A DNA stretch of 64,000 bases, from positions 930,001 through 994,000 of the forward strand of contig JAFBJZ010000857.1 in assembly GCA_016785225.1 (NCBI GenBank), written 5' to 3'. This stretch comes from Psettodes erumei. Taxonomy: Eukaryota > Chordata > Actinopteri > Pleuronectiformes > Psettodidae. The position numbers and the translations under genes are program-made. The notes beneath the pieces are model-generated. The model ran no database searches and had not been told where the DNA came from. It saw only the letters and a list, made by a program, of their open reading frames with translations. Of the stretch, positions 1 to 10,985 are shown piece by piece (the stretch's first letter is position 1; every line of letters starts with the position of its first letter).

Positions 1-1540
1 CAGTTGTTTTGATAAATATCTGACTAGTGCAATGAAACAAATGTTGATTATCAGTACAATGTAAATGCTCAGCAATAACAAGCTTAATAATCTTGTATTG
101 TGTGTATATGAAAGTATCAGTAAAGAAACACAGATGGCTGACACAAGCTGACCTCACTGCAAGCATTCCTGTTATCAAGGGGCTCTAGCTGGATGCTTTC
201 AGCAATTACCCTGTCCTAGATATTATACTGTTTATCTGATTGCCATACAGATTCATTACCTTTTGTACAATGGATATGGGGAAAGCATTAAATGCATATC
301 AATGTTGTGAAGCCTATATAGGTCAAACCTGACCCACAGCACCACAGCTTACACAGGTATCAAGAGACAAAATAAATCAAGTTCATTTGAGAAAAGAAGC
401 TCTTATTGACTATTTTGTCATAACTAAAAACCTGAACCTTTTAAATCTTTTCTAGCTGTCTACAACTATAGGGGAAATACTTTAAGCCAAATGGCAGAGG
501 GCAAAGACTTTTACTGTATATTGGCCATAGAGGTCAATGTGTGGTGGTTGGGTGTGTGGAAGTTGTTCGGTTAGGTTTTGCACTTCACCCCAGAGCAGAC
601 ATGGAACTGAGCAACACACTAAATTTTATGCCTTTAATGGTAAGGAGAGGAGTGAGAGGATGGTGGGCTGGGTCCAGTGCAGGGAATTTGAGCAGGGAGT
701 GCAGCTTGGGGCAGGAAGGAAAGTGAGAGCTGGAGAGCCTGATCGGGGGGACGGGCAGAGGCAGCAGGTGGAGCAGGCAAACTGGAAGAAGCAGGAAACA
801 GGGAAAAAGCTGACATGAGGAAACAGTCTCCTGAAGAACTTTTTAAAAAGTCTCAAACACAGGAGAAAACAGGCCATAGAATTACTGCATTGGTGAACTG
901 AGCTATCTGGCAACCAGTGACGGGTGTTTATTCTGGAGGTAACAAGGTGAGATGAGAAACATGTGTGCCAGAACTCCAGCACTGCGCTCTGCCAAGGGAA
1001 AACACAGAGAGACAAACAGGGGAAAGAGCGCAAGGGGAGGAAACCAGGGAGACAGAACCTGCCAGGGCTGTGACACAAGTGAACACTGGCACTGTACTAT
1101 CATGACATGTCTCATCCCTCGAGACATGGTTAATGCATATTTTTATGTATTTATTTATTTGTTTTTTAAATGAGTCTATAATTGCTGTGTCTATAAATTG
1201 AGAAGTGGCCACTTTGATACCAGTGGTAATTAAAGGGTAATTGTAAATGCTCAAATGTAGTGTTTAGTAGGAAAGTACAAAAGAGTAATAAGCACATACA
1301 GCTTTTTGATTACATTGATGATGTGTTTATCTTCATGTGGCATATTTAAGAACAGGTTTGTCTGTCCACCTTTATTTTTGAATCCTCCAAGGTATAGGTG
1401 ATCCCAGCCTGCCAGCCAGCACAAATCTGTTCTTCACAAATAATTTTCAGCTGCTCTTTGCTGTCAGGGTTTGTTGCTCTACCTATGTTAAAATACTTAA
1501 ATCCAGGTCATAGATTTCACTTTTTCTGTTTATAAATCTC
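1..1540. other. Unassigned non-coding sequence with a purine-rich stretch
   Basis: No supportable gene. Positions about 640-1085 are strongly G/A-rich on the plus strand (many GGAG, GCAGG and GAAA words) and end in a CCAGGGCTGTGACA-type string. That resembles internal parts of dispersed teleost repeats, but I cannot name a family. Open frames on both strands here are low-complexity by-products of the purine bias, since overlapping frames on opposite strands are open at once. The rest is AT-rich and looks single-copy. Confidence 0.4.
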
Positions 1541-1693
1541 ACCTGGCCTGGGAACATCTCGGGGTCCCCCAGGAGGAGCTTGGGAGACATTGCTGGGGAG
1601 AAGGATGTCTGGAATACCCTGCTCAGCCTGCTCAGCCTGCTGCCCCCTGCGACCGGATCCTGGATGAGCAGAAGAAAATGGATAGATGAATAG
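1541..1693 (+). mobile_element. Rex3/RTE-like LINE, 3' end only
   Basis: The stretch starts near ACCTGGCCTGGGAACATCTC, runs through CGGGGTCCCCCAGGAGGAGC, and ends in GAGCAGAAGAAAATGGATAG plus a short imperfect GATA/GATGAATAG tail. This is the layout I associate with the 3' end of teleost RTE-type (Rex3) retrotransposons: the last codons of the reverse-transcriptase ORF followed by a short GGAT-rich tail. Only about 150 bp remain, so it is a 5'-truncated insertion, as is usual for LINEs. CTCAGCCTG occurs twice in a row near 1621-1640, a small internal duplication. Assignment is from pattern recognition. Confidence 0.7.
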
Positions 1694-2710
1694 ACAATTT
1701 AGTCATGACATAATTCAAGACAGGAAATATTCATCATCTCTTAGCTTTACCTGCTCCTATATAACACTATACTGAAGAAGACCATTCTTGACTAACCATT
1801 TCTTAAACAGAATGATGTGAGGTGACTTATCCATTCATTTCCCCTCCTGCTTCTGTTCAGTGTTCTCACCCTCATGATAAACGAGTCCCACAGGTGCGGG
1901 GGGAAAATGACTCTCTCTTATTTGGCTTCCTGATGATAATGTTTCATTCCACTCCGTACTTTCTCAATCGATTCCTCGCATCCCCGCTCTCCATCCATTC
2001 TGTTTTCCGCAGCCACATCTTAGCACACCACTGACACTGTCCCACCAATGAAATGTACTGTCTCAATTCTCCCACACTCTACCATCTCAGAATATTCTTC
2101 ATTAAATTTTTATCGATGGCTGTTCTCCACCAACTAAGTGATCATATTCAGTGGAGTTTCTTTTCATCTTTATTTGGCTTTGATTTATCATCCATTGAGC
2201 AAACTATTAAGGCAGCAGAAACAGGGGTTCGGTCTTTGGATATTGCTGTATATTCATTAGGGACATCAGTAGATCCTCATGTTCATGGTCACAGTGACAG
2301 GCTGCTTTTGTCCATTTTACACTTTAATAAAAAACACTTATATATAAAAAAAAAATGCATTGTATATCTTTTTCCACCCCACCCTCCCTTGGAAAGTTTG
2401 GTATGACTTCTTCTGTAACCATGCTAATAACCTGACCTGACCTGTTGTTGTCTGATGAGTAATCACTGTGGAGCAGAGCACTCATTTATCTAAAAACTGT
2501 AGGGGGGAGAGGAAGTGCAGCAACAAAAGGTCACACTGCAGCAAATGTGAAGCAGCCAAGTCATCTATGCCCATCTCTTTGATTAATCAGATGTCAGATG
2601 TCAAGCAAATCCTACATAGATTTCCAAACTGTCAGCAACATTAAATATGATGTACATTTCTGGGATTTAATTGATGATGCTGATGAAGGTGAGGAAAATC
2701 ATGATTATTA
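1694..2710. other. Unassigned sequence, no gene seen
   Basis: An open frame of 117 codons at 2053-2406 has no recognisable domain. It reads into an AATAAA-containing segment (2328-2335) and an A-tract (2347-2355), so it looks more like 3'-UTR-type or retroposed sequence than a gene. Nothing else supportable. Confidence 0.3.
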
Positions 2711-2935
2711 GGGGGGCAAGCCTGTGGGGGCTTGTTTTCATTCTGATTTTTATTTTTATTCTTCCAATGCAAAAAGTGTTACTGCAGCCTCAACCGTAAG
2801 ACTAATGGAAGAGTTATTTACAGGGATGGTACAGATCCTTGCATGTACCTCAGGTGCCAAAATTCATACATGTTGACATTGGTGGCACTATTTCACAGAT
2901 CACTGCCTTTTGGCCTCTGACTGGCAAACAGCAAA
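2711..2935 (+). repeat. Dispersed repeat, copy 1 (hairpin head plus shared body)
   Basis: It begins with a G-run and a short inverted repeat, CAAGCC (2717-2722) and GGCTTG (2729-2734). A body from about 2770 follows that aligns with 25960-26100: both contain AAAGTG, then ACTACAGC/ACTGCAGC, then TTCAGGTGCCAAAAT or CTCAGGTGCCAAAAT, then a GTGGCAC word, then TTTTGGCCT. Two plus-strand copies 23 kb apart show that this is interspersed repetitive DNA. I cannot name the family. A related hairpin head occurs near 5041-5165. Confidence 0.55.
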
Positions 2936-2995
2936 TCACAGTCATGAGACTTATGTCACTGTGACCCCTGGATGCTGCTCATCATCTGACTTAAG

Positions 2996-3975
2996 TCACT
3001 GCCATTTGTGGGTACAGCTGATGGGTGTTGTCCCCTGCGGCTGTTGTCTGGGGTTAGGTGTTCTTCCCCAAATTTTGTCCTTCCTCCTAAGCCAGAGCCA
3101 AAAGCTCCCTTTTTCAGCCTCCTCTGCCAGGTCCTTTATTGCCTTCCTGAGTCGTCCTCCGGTGAGTCCCACATCCCTCAGGAGGCGTGTGGTTGACAGC
3201 CGCATGAAGCCCCGGCATCCGACCTCCACTGGGCAGATGGTTGTCTTCCAGCCAGCCTCCCGGCACTCAGCAGCCAGTTCTGAGTACAACCTCTTCAGCA
3301 GTCTTGATGTGCATGCTGCTGTCTGAAGGAGGGTGGTGATGTGATCCATATAGTTCCTTAGTGGGGGAAGCCTCTGACCAGTTGGCAGTTTGATCCCTCC
3401 TACCGTTTGCCTTGCACCGATGAGAACGATCTCAAACGCTGTTACAAACAGTATCGGGGAAGTGGCACATCCCATGGCAATTCCGACTTCAAGCCGTTGC
3501 CACCCAGTAGTGAAGTCTTGCACAGAGAAGCACATCTGCAGGTTGTTAAAATACTGCGCTACCATGTTCTTGACACAGGTGGGCATGTGGAAGAAGTCCA
3601 TGGCGTAATTGATCAGCTGGTGTGGGACTGATCCATACGCGTTGGCAAGATCGAGCCAGATGACATGCAAATCGGTCTTCTCCAACTTGGCCTTCTGGAT
3701 CTGATCCCAGATCATTGTGGAGTGCTCCACGCATCCGGGAAATCCTGGCACTCCTGCTTTCTGGCAGTTGGTGTCAATGTAGCCATTCTCAAGCAGGTAG
3801 TTGGTCATCCTTCTGGCGAATACTGAGAAGAAGATCTTTCCTTCTATGTTCAGAAGGGCGATGTTACGGAACTGGCCAATGTTCTTGGAGTTTGATTCCT
3901 TAGGAATGAAGACTGCTACCGCTCTTTGCCACTGAGATGGGATAAGTTGCTTCTTAGCGTAATATATTTCCCTGC
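2996..3975 (-). pseudogene. Broken LINE ORF: reverse transcriptase joined to a restriction-like endonuclease tail
   Basis: The 270-codon frame (2996-3808) continues open upstream to about 3975 without a start codon. The upstream part reads AVFIPKESNSKNIGQFRNIA, a typical early reverse-transcriptase block. In the 270-residue frame, the motif A region WLDLANAYGS is at residues 51-60 and the palm box is YMDH at 153-156 where YMDD is expected, so the second catalytic aspartate is lost. About 20 residues later it reads AECREAGWKTT and PVEVGCRGF (193-201), then a WLWLRRKD end (237-244). I associate this with the C-terminal restriction-like endonuclease of R2/NeSL/HERO-type non-LTR elements. The distance is far too short, so the thumb, zinc-finger and most nuclease sequence have been deleted in frame. 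Family knowledge: these elements nick a target and copy their RNA into it. This copy is dead. The exact clade is uncertain. Confidence 0.8.
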
Positions 3976-4040
3976 TATCTTACAAATACAAATACATTTA
4001 TGCTAAAAGAACAGATTTGCTAGCATTTGTGTTTCTTATT

Positions 4041-4230
4041 TCAAGGTTCAAGGTTCTTTATTGTCATGTGCACAACAATTACAGGAGTAGTCACTGGCAA
4101 TGAAATTCTTGGGTCTCAGGCTCCTTCAGCATTGCAACATAAAGAAACGAAGATTAAAGGAAAGAGTAAAATGCAAAATAAACACTGTGGTGCAAATAAA
4201 CAAATAAACAAACAAACATAAATAGTAGAA
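4041..4230 (-). mobile_element. L2-type LINE 3' end, minus orientation
   Basis: On the minus strand this ends in TGACAATAAAGAACCTTGAA with a second CCTTGAA unit, the same tail style as the L2 element ending near 43404 on the plus strand (CAATGACAATAAAAGCCTTG, then CTTGAATCTTG). The internal part, CTCAGGCTCCTTCAGCATTG followed by AACGAAGATTAAAGG, recurs at 9744-9820, so at least two copies of this 3' UTR lie in the window. No coding part is attached. Imperfect AAAC/AAAT repeats follow at 4195-4240. Confidence 0.65.
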
Positions 4231-4322
4231 AAATAAACGTAAGTAGTAGATTGACTTTTATTGTGCAGATGGAGTTTAAAGTGTATATAAATTGTAATAA
4301 ATAATAAAGTGACAAAAATGAC

Positions 4323-4351
4323 AGCTCAAGAGTTTAATAGACTCTTGAGCT
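4323..4351. repeat. Perfect 11-bp inverted repeat, 7-nt loop
   Basis: AGCTCAAGAGT (4323-4333) and ACTCTTGAGCT (4341-4351) are exact reverse complements around TTAATAG. Transcribed, this would form a hairpin. No gene or terminator context supports a function. It may be a remnant of a short terminal-inverted-repeat element or lie inside the neighbouring repeat. Confidence 0.7.
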
Positions 4352-5040
4352 TTCATTAACTCTATTTGTAAATATAGGTGCAACACTAACCCTTGGCTAT
4401 ATTGGTGGTATATTCTCCTGCTTTGACACCTGTGTGATAGACTGTGCGTGAGGATCCTATGTGGCAGCAACCGCCCCAGGGCGTCGGGTCAGGACACTTT
4501 TTATGTTCAGGTGTGCTTTAAGGAGAGGCAGAGTCCATACTGAAGTTCAACTGTTTTTCTGAGTTTTGAGAATGTACAGTATCTTGTGCAGAATGATTTA
4601 CAGTGCGTGGTTTCTGGAACACAATCACAACAATACAGATTGATTAGCAAAACCGCAATATAAACTTCACTGATAGATGCTAGTTCGCAGTTAGCTCCGC
4701 TTAATTAGCTATCAGCTATTCGTGCAATTTGAACATTCACAACAGCGAAAAACGACTCTTTAACCACCTAAATAACTCTTAATAACTCTAACAGAGTGCA
4801 ACGTAAAGTAAAACATCACCACTCACAGTGCAATGGACGCACGCACGACAGATAATAAGATGATCGTCACTCTGCACCGAGTGGTCGGTGTATGGTGCGT
4901 TCAATTACTTTATAACTGTGGTAATTTACAGTTGCGACAACAATAACAAGAAAAAGGGCATGCACAGAGATAACCTTTTGTACAACACCCATCCTACGAT
5001 ATGTGAATCAAGTGACACAGACAAGGCTGTTTGTAGGAGT

Positions 5041-5170
5041 TTTAGGGGTCCAAGTCCGAAGGGACTGGGAACCTTACTGTTTGTGTTTGGATTATTATTT
5101 TCCTTATTATTAGGCATCCAAGCCCGGGGGGCTGGGGACCAGCATTTGCAAAGCTCCACGGGGTACCAGC
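5041..5170 (+). repeat. Two direct copies of a GC-rich hairpin motif separated by an AT-rich spacer
   Basis: Unit 1 is GGTCCAAGTCCGAAGGGACT then GGGAACC (about 5047-5073). Unit 2 is GGCATCCAAGCCCGGGGGGC then TGGGGACC (about 5113-5140). Each can fold on itself (GTCC/GGAC, AGCC/GGCT). They are separated by TTATTATT-type spacer and flanked by AT-rich DNA. The head of the repeat at 2711-2734 is similar. The whole resembles a widespread teleost dispersed repeat I cannot name. Overlapping plus and minus open frames of 153 and 85 codons here are not convincing genes. Confidence 0.5.
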
Positions 5171-5557
5171 AGTTCTTTTCCAATGCTTTTCATTACTTTT
5201 ACCATATATTACAATCACTTTCTAACTTTCCTTACTGGAAAGACTTTTATCTGTTGCAAAAAAGCCAAAATATTTATAATGGCATCAACTATAGTACACA
5301 AATCTATTCAACTACATGTCTGCATTACGCATTAGAAAACCAACCTTGAAAGCATTTCCCCTTCAACTGCAACATTTGTGATTTGTGGGCTTGTGGGCCA
5401 GTAGGGCTGACTTGCATGGCTGTGGCAGAATGTCCGAGCTGCAGATCCTAGACAATGTGGAGGTTTGGGCCCCTTTCCTACCTGCTTGAAGGTCTAGTTA
5501 TTAGTTATTAGTATTATTATTTATACAATTAGTATTATCTAGTTATTAGTTATTGTT

Positions 5558-5590
<33 letters not shown>
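5558..5590 (+). repeat. (ATG)11 microsatellite
   Basis: Eleven uninterrupted ATG units, followed by ATTATTATT. On the minus strand it makes the poly-histidine run of a spurious small ORF. Confidence 0.95.
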
Positions 5591-5662
5591 CGTATTATTA
5601 TTATTATCATATGTGTGGTCTATCTGGTGGAGTGTAATGTGAGTGCCAGTATTTATTTTCTT

Positions 5663-5690
5663 AGAATCAGAATCAGAATCAGAATCAGAA
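5663..5690 (+). repeat. (AGAATC)n short tandem repeat
   Basis: Four AGAATC units and a partial fifth, followed by AGAAGAAGC. This hexamer array is commonly attached to a retroposon 3' end in teleosts, but the expected CTTTATTGATCC-type sequence is missing, so only the tandem repeat is certain. Confidence 0.85.
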
Positions 5691-8600
5691 GAAGCTGTTT
5701 CACTTTGTGTTTTAAGAAATGTTTGTAGCACTCGTGTGTTGTGAGTCTGGTTTTCCTAGTTTGGACAACAATGCCACTTACTTCCCACCAAGGAAAATTT
5801 TAAGCACGATATTTTCAACAAAAGGGTGCTTCTAACTTTGTGGCAATGGTTTGTATTTAGGTCTTTTCATGTAATTCTTGGCAACTTTCTCTAAGAAGAT
5901 TTACTGTACAAATGCATAAACAAATCATTTAAGCTCAAAGGTGAACTTTGGGTTTTTTTGTTTCTGTTTATCTCACAGTCTTCTTCAGAGAATGTAGATG
6001 GCTTATGGGTTTTTATCTCTGGTGAGGGGACAGAAGGAACAGTGGAAACTGTGAACACTAGACCAAAAACACTCAAGGGATCATGTCAGAGGTCATCGAC
6101 CAGGCATCAGCAGTAGACAGCCAGAGAGAGATCAAGGAGGATGCTCAGACCTGACACCAGAGATGATCTTTGAACATAGAAAATTCCATCTCCTGCCATA
6201 TACAACCACCTGCCATCACCTGATGACACCTGGTGCATTTGCTGGAGACCGAGATGCAGATTTATGCTCAAATATGCTAGTAAGTGTACCACTGAGCTCC
6301 ACTGAGGTCGACATAACACTACTTCCCCAGAAATTCACTATGACAGGACATTGTAGGTGCTGTCCGTATCACATTTGGAGCTGTGCCTCTTTCCCACAGA
6401 GAAACGCTGAGTCACTGCACTCAAACTAAGTTTGTATTTGTTAGTTTGAGTCCTCAAAGACAAAAATCAGATGGAGGACAGCACTCACTTGAAACAGCTG
6501 TAGTCTCTACAGCATGCAAACTGGCAACAAGTGTTACAACCAAGCACGTGTGAGCTGTATAACATAATTAAGTGCAACAATGTAGTCAATTAGAGGGCTG
6601 GTATATCAGATAACACTCATACAACACCCAATAGGAGCTTGGAACAAAAAGAAACTTCACTATACCATATTAAAATAAGCAGGGCTAAAATGTTTGGCTA
6701 CCGAAGCTTCTCATCATGATTTATACTGCTAGATATACTGTATATTCACAAATTCAAGTTCTTCGGTCATGTTTCGTTTCTGCCAACACTAAATACATCA
6801 CATAGAAGCTGCAAAGAAACTAAAACAGAATCACCACATTTCCACCTGATACCTAAGTCCTTCCCCTAAATTGTTTTCTCTAATACATGTTCTCTTCCTT
6901 CATGCTTTCTTTTCTAGCTTCACGACACAGCTGCAGCCCTGTTTGTCTCACTGTTCCCAGAGACTTCCAGTCTTCCACTCACAGGGAGGCATATCTCACA
7001 ATTAAGCATTAACTCTTATTGCCTGTGGGGAAGCTTTGGCTATGTCAAGTATTTATTGCTTTCTCTCATAATGTCCTGGTGACAGAGTTTGCCCCAATGG
7101 AGACACTGTTTTATTTCATGGACTGGGGGATGTATTAAGCTCATTTATCAAGACATGATTGTACTCCTTTAGCATCTTCTCCATATTTCACAGAAGTTAG
7201 TAACTCTCAAACTTGCTCTTCATCATCTCCTCTCTTGTCAAACTATTTACCTCACCCTTCTCAATATGTTAATTTTGTTGTACTCACCCAGAACCTGTAG
7301 CAAATTGCCCAATAAAACAGGGACCATCTGATGTGTTGTCATAGACTCGAGCTGTTACAGCTTGAACTCAATTTTCATTGTTAGATACGTGTGAGTGTAG
7401 TTCAGAAGATGTCAGGGAAAGTGTTGATTTATGCCTGATTAATGATGCAAATGTATGCATGAAACCTGAGCTGTGATTGGCATCATATTCCAAATAACCT
7501 CCACTTCATCACAGGATTTATTGTTTGTCTCTTTGAATCAGGCTGTGGTGATGAAGAGGATTTACTCTCACTTAACAATGTAGACATAAGCCCAAGATAA
7601 TGAGCTGCTGTCAAAATTTTGTTCTGGCTTTACATTTGTGTGTGTTCTGTACTTTGGAGCTAAGAAAGTCACATATGTCACTAATATACCAACATTTATC
7701 CAATTTCATAATAATGCTTATATAATTTAAATCATACACAAATATTTTTTATTCTCAACAACACACACTGCAAGCATATTACTTGTGTTATAAGATGTGA
7801 CACTTTTGTTTCACTGTATAGGAGGAGTTGAGGCACATGTCAATATGGGGTGATTGATGATGATCGATACACGACTGTTCCTTACTTGTGCACATGAATG
7901 CTGGGAAATAGGACTGAAGACATTTTATATTTGCTCCATGTTCTGTTATCAGTGCATCTCGTTCAGCAGAAGAGATGTGTAAGTCATGTACTATATGCTG
8001 TAATTGTTAAGAAAATGACCAACAAATTGCATTCATGTATTCTTTTACAATAGCAAATATATTCTTTATCAAAATTTTGATGACCCATCTTCAAGACATT
8101 GTATATAATTTATATCCACTTTTTTTTCTATAATTGTTCTTGCATTGCAAATGTAATTATAGCATGATCTGGTGTTTATGCTTATCTTAGGAAGTCACAG
8201 CACTTGGTTGAGGTAGAGAAAGACTGTTAAGTACTGAAAAAGTTACAGCTTTTTGAAACAAAGTGCCCTAAAGTGTTTGCCTCATGTTTTTGAGCTGGTG
8301 GGGCTCCTGCTGCATTTGATTTCACAGAGCAAGCTTTAGAGTCAGTCCTGGTATTTTGTGGATATTAGATCATTCGAGTGGCCTCCTGCAACACCCGATA
8401 AAATTGTGCCATCATTGCTGTCATGAGTAAGAGCTGTATGTTTCCTGTTACATCCTGCTGTTTTCCTGTCCTGTTAAGTCCAAATGTCTGCTGTGAAAAA
8501 GGCCTGTTACATCATGTTAGACCATCCCTGAACAGGTTGCTAACTTTAGTTGCCAGCTGCTGTGAGCAATTTTATGGTCTTGCTGCTCATTACATTCAAT

Positions 8601-8940
8601 ATTACACCTGATCATAATGTTGTTATGCATTAGAAACTGTTTTGATGGCAACTTCTTGTCTGGGGTATTTTGTTTTATTTGACCAGTTTCACACAACCTT
8701 TCCCTGAAAGGCTCCTGAAAATAATCCCATGTTTTTAAAGGAAGCATTGTGTCACCTCCTGAGTGCCAGGATCAGAGCGATGTAGGCATGTGGAGTTGTT
8801 TTGTGGAGATGGAAGATGGCAGCATTTTGTTAGCCTTTTCTATAGATCACACCAATGCCATAAGTTGTCATTATGTCAGCTGAATTGCTGCACTGTCACA
8901 CGTCTTGAGGGATCTCTAAATAGATTCACTTGACACGCTG
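5691..8940. other. Unassigned AT-rich sequence, no gene seen
   Basis: Small open frames (for example 6163-6429 plus, 8423-8611 plus, 8517-8747 minus) have no domain, no flanking splice logic and overlapping antisense frames. I recognise no transposon ends. The stretch could be single-copy intergenic or intronic DNA. Confidence 0.4.
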
Positions 8941-9073
8941 TTATCTCCCAGATGTCATCTTGTCACCACCATCAACCATTTGCTCTTCTTCAGCTCCATT
9001 TGTCTGCCACTTCCTTTACTCTGAGTTTGGAATGCTGTGGAGGGAGTTCAGGTGCTCTGGGGTTTCATAAAGA

Positions 9074-9190
9074 GTCTGAGATCATTATGGAGGCCAGAGT
9101 GAATCTCACTGGTGTCCTTAATATACTCTGCACCAACAATGGCCCTGTGGTTCAATTAGGACAATTAGATGGAAATGGGCTATACTGAAC
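9074..9190 (+). repeat. Duplicated element, copy 1 (partner at 12750-12874)
   Basis: A 57-nt core (9131-9187) starting CACCAACAATGGCCCTGTGG and ending GGAAATGGGCTATACTG matches 12815-12871 at 52 of 57 positions with no gap. Weaker similarity extends about 55 nt upstream: GAGATCATTATGGAGG here against GGGATGGTTATGGAGG there. It is not a simple repeat. It may be a local duplication of a non-coding element or two copies of an unrecognised interspersed repeat. Confidence 0.8.
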
Positions 9191-9547
9191 ACCCTGTGTG
9201 GGTGCCTGCATAGTGGAGAAAACCAGTCATGTATATTCATATTGTCATGGGAATGTGAGGCAAGGCTTGAGCTGTGTGGAAGTGGGAGGACTTTTACTTT
9301 TCATAAGGGTAATTCAACATGTTGGGAAATATGCTTATTTGCTGTCTTTCTGAGACTGCAGGTCGAGAAACAGCCCATCTGCAAAAACTGTTTATCAAGA
9401 AAGAACTCCAACAACCAGCACTCACTAAAACTAATTGTTGTTTTCACATCTCTGTCCATTGAGATAAGTCAGCTTTAGAGTTGTTCCATTCTTCTCCATA
9501 GAAGTTTTTTATTTAATGAAAAGGCTTCACCTTGCCTCCCACCAGCA

Positions 9548-9860
9548 GATTTGAAGTTCAAGTTCGAGTTCACACAAGAAGCCAAATAAATAATAAAGAA
9601 GAAAAAAACAAGAGAAATTAAATGATGTATAGAAATAAAAAAAATATATCCATATATACAAATACTATGTATAAAAACAAAAAGAAGTCAGTTTCAGTTT
9701 CACTTGCTAGCTTTTTTCCAGAGCTTTCACTTGAGATCTTCTTTGGTCTCAGGCTCCTTCAGCATTGCAATATACAAGAAACAAAGATTAAAAGAAAGGA
9801 AAGAGTCAAATGCAAGAAAGTGGACCTTGAATTAACAGTGTTTGTGAATATGCACAGTGT
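9548..9860 (-). mobile_element. Second copy of the L2-type 3' region
   Basis: Positions 9744-9820 share CTCAGGCTCCTTCAGCATTG, an ACAAAGATTAAAAG word and GGAAAGAGTCAAATGCAAGA with 4110-4176 in the same orientation. The left edge carries TTGAAGTTCAAGTTCGAGTTC-like tandem units, a plausible degraded tail, so the element would read on the minus strand. A low-complexity AAATAAAT/AAAAACAAAAAG block lies between. Non-coding. Confidence 0.55.
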
Positions 9861-9920
9861 GGTAAAGTTGACAGTGAAGCATTTTGACATGTGCAGAAAA
9901 TGAAATAACATCAGTGTATC

Positions 9921-10110
9921 ATTTTTAGCCATGCTCGTGGCATAACTCCAGAGATGAAAGTCTTGGTCCACCACTTTGGCCTGAATGTGTCAACAGCTAC
10001 CGAATGGATTGCCATGAAAATTGGTTCAGACATTCATGTTCCCCTCAGGATGAATTGCAACCGCTTCGCTGTTCCCTTGACTTTTCCTCTAGCGCCATCA
10101 TAGAATCAAA
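9921..10110 (+). repeat. Dispersed repeat, left half (split copy)
   Basis: This contains TTTTTAGCCATGCTCGTGGC, then CTCCAGAGATGAAAGTCTTG, GTCCACCACTTTGGCCTGAA, ATTGCCATGAAAATTGGTTC and CTTGACTTTTCCTCTAGCGC. The same ordered words occur at 32725-32870 (CCAGAGATGACAATG, TCCACCACTTCAGTAC, TGAAATTTGGTGGGGACAT, CTTAACTTTTCAAGTGCCACC). I recognise this as a very abundant teleost repeat whose class I cannot state with confidence. Its expected continuation is found at 10845-10985. Confidence 0.7.
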
Positions 10111-10611
10111 AATGTTTTCAAATCAGAAATTTGTCTTATCCTTTTTACATTTAATGTAAAGTGCCCAACCCAAAAGCAAACAGACAGGGTCATTAAAAAA
10201 CGGTTATCTAATAAAATTTCTTTCCAGAAAAACTGGCAGGCAGGGAAAAAGCAAAATGAAAAACAAAACAAAACAAAACCTCTGGAGAACAACTAATAGA
10301 GAAGAAAACCAAAGACTTTAAAAATGAAGAAAATTTAAAACGCACTGGGGAAATCATAAAAAATGCAGTGACACACTTGTAAAGGAAAAAACAAGCAAAT
10401 GAGCAGGGTCAAGATGGAGACTTAAATACATGAGGAAGGTGGGGCTAACAGGACACAGTTGGAACATGCTAGGGCAGGACAGACAATAACAAATGTGGGA
10501 AACGTATACAAACAGGAAAGAAATAATCAGGAGACACACTGAAAAAAACTACAAAATAAAACAGGAAACAAACCGGATTAGTTTTCGGGGCAGACAATGA
10601 TAATCCATTGG
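10111..10611. repeat. A-rich unassigned repeat-like block
   Basis: Long A-rich sequence with TCAAGATGGAGACTTAAATA, GGGCAGGACAGACAATAACA and AAAATAAAACAGGAAACAAA. This style recurs in dispersed teleost repeats, and a weakly similar block is at 51540-51760. No coding capacity, and I cannot define its ends. It separates the two halves of the older repeat. Confidence 0.35.
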
Positions 10612-10845
10612 TGTTTGAGTGCTGTGGCTCAGGAGATGGAGCAGGTGGTCCACTAATCACAGGGCTGGCACTTCCCACCTGTTTACTTGTGGATGTGTCT
10701 TTGGGAAAGACCCTGAACACCAAGTTGTTCACAATGTTTTGTCTTGTACCTTGTACACTAGTTTGTTTGGGAGAACATGTGAATGAGAGGCAGATTGTGG
10801 AGCACTTTGGGTAAAAGCACTAAATAAATGAAGCAGTTTACCATT
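10612..10845 (+). repeat. SINE-like or MITE-like copy
   Basis: This reads GTGGCTCAGGAGATGGAGCA then GGTGGTCCACTAATCACAGG, a promoter-box-like head. GTCTTTGGGAAAGACCCTGA and ACACCAAGTTGTTCACAATG follow, then a tail AGCACTTTGGGTAAAAGCAC before TAAATAAATG. I recognise the order as a common teleost short interspersed repeat ending in an AAAGCGCTATATAA-like tail. It is about 230 bp. Function would require transcription by polymerase III, which I cannot show. It lies inside the interval that splits the older repeat, which dates its insertion later. Confidence 0.6.
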
Positions 10846-10985
10846 TATGACCAAATTTGACCATGGTAAACATGACCTTTGAAACATCAGCTCTCATTGT
10901 GAAGAGTCTGCCATGTGGATTTTAGCATTCACCTTAACACTGTTTCACATAGATGCTACTGCTGCTACAGATGCTTAATTTTCCT
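10845..10985 (+). repeat. Dispersed repeat, right half (split copy)
   Basis: TATGACCAAATTTGACCATG, then TAAACATGACC, AAACATCAGC, TGTGAAGAGT and TTTTAGCATTCACC follow the order expected for the 3' part of the repeat whose 5' part ends at 10110. In the fuller copy at 32725-33030, corresponding sequence (CATGGTTAACATG, TTACCATGCTAACATTAGCA) follows directly without the 730-bp interruption. Confidence 0.5.

Noticed and set aside
537..1254. Cluster of open frames on both strands (up to 150 codons)
   Set aside because: They overlap in several frames of a purine-biased segment, have biased composition and no domain. Open frames there follow from base composition.
2053..2406. 117-codon plus frame ending near AATAAA and an A-tract as a processed gene
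   Set aside because: No protein similarity I can recognise, no start context, and the A-tract is short. Not enough for a retrogene call.
4888..5349. 153-codon plus frame
   Set aside because: It runs through the tandem hairpin motif of a dispersed repeat and into low-complexity Tyr/Phe/His text. Treated as repeat read-through.
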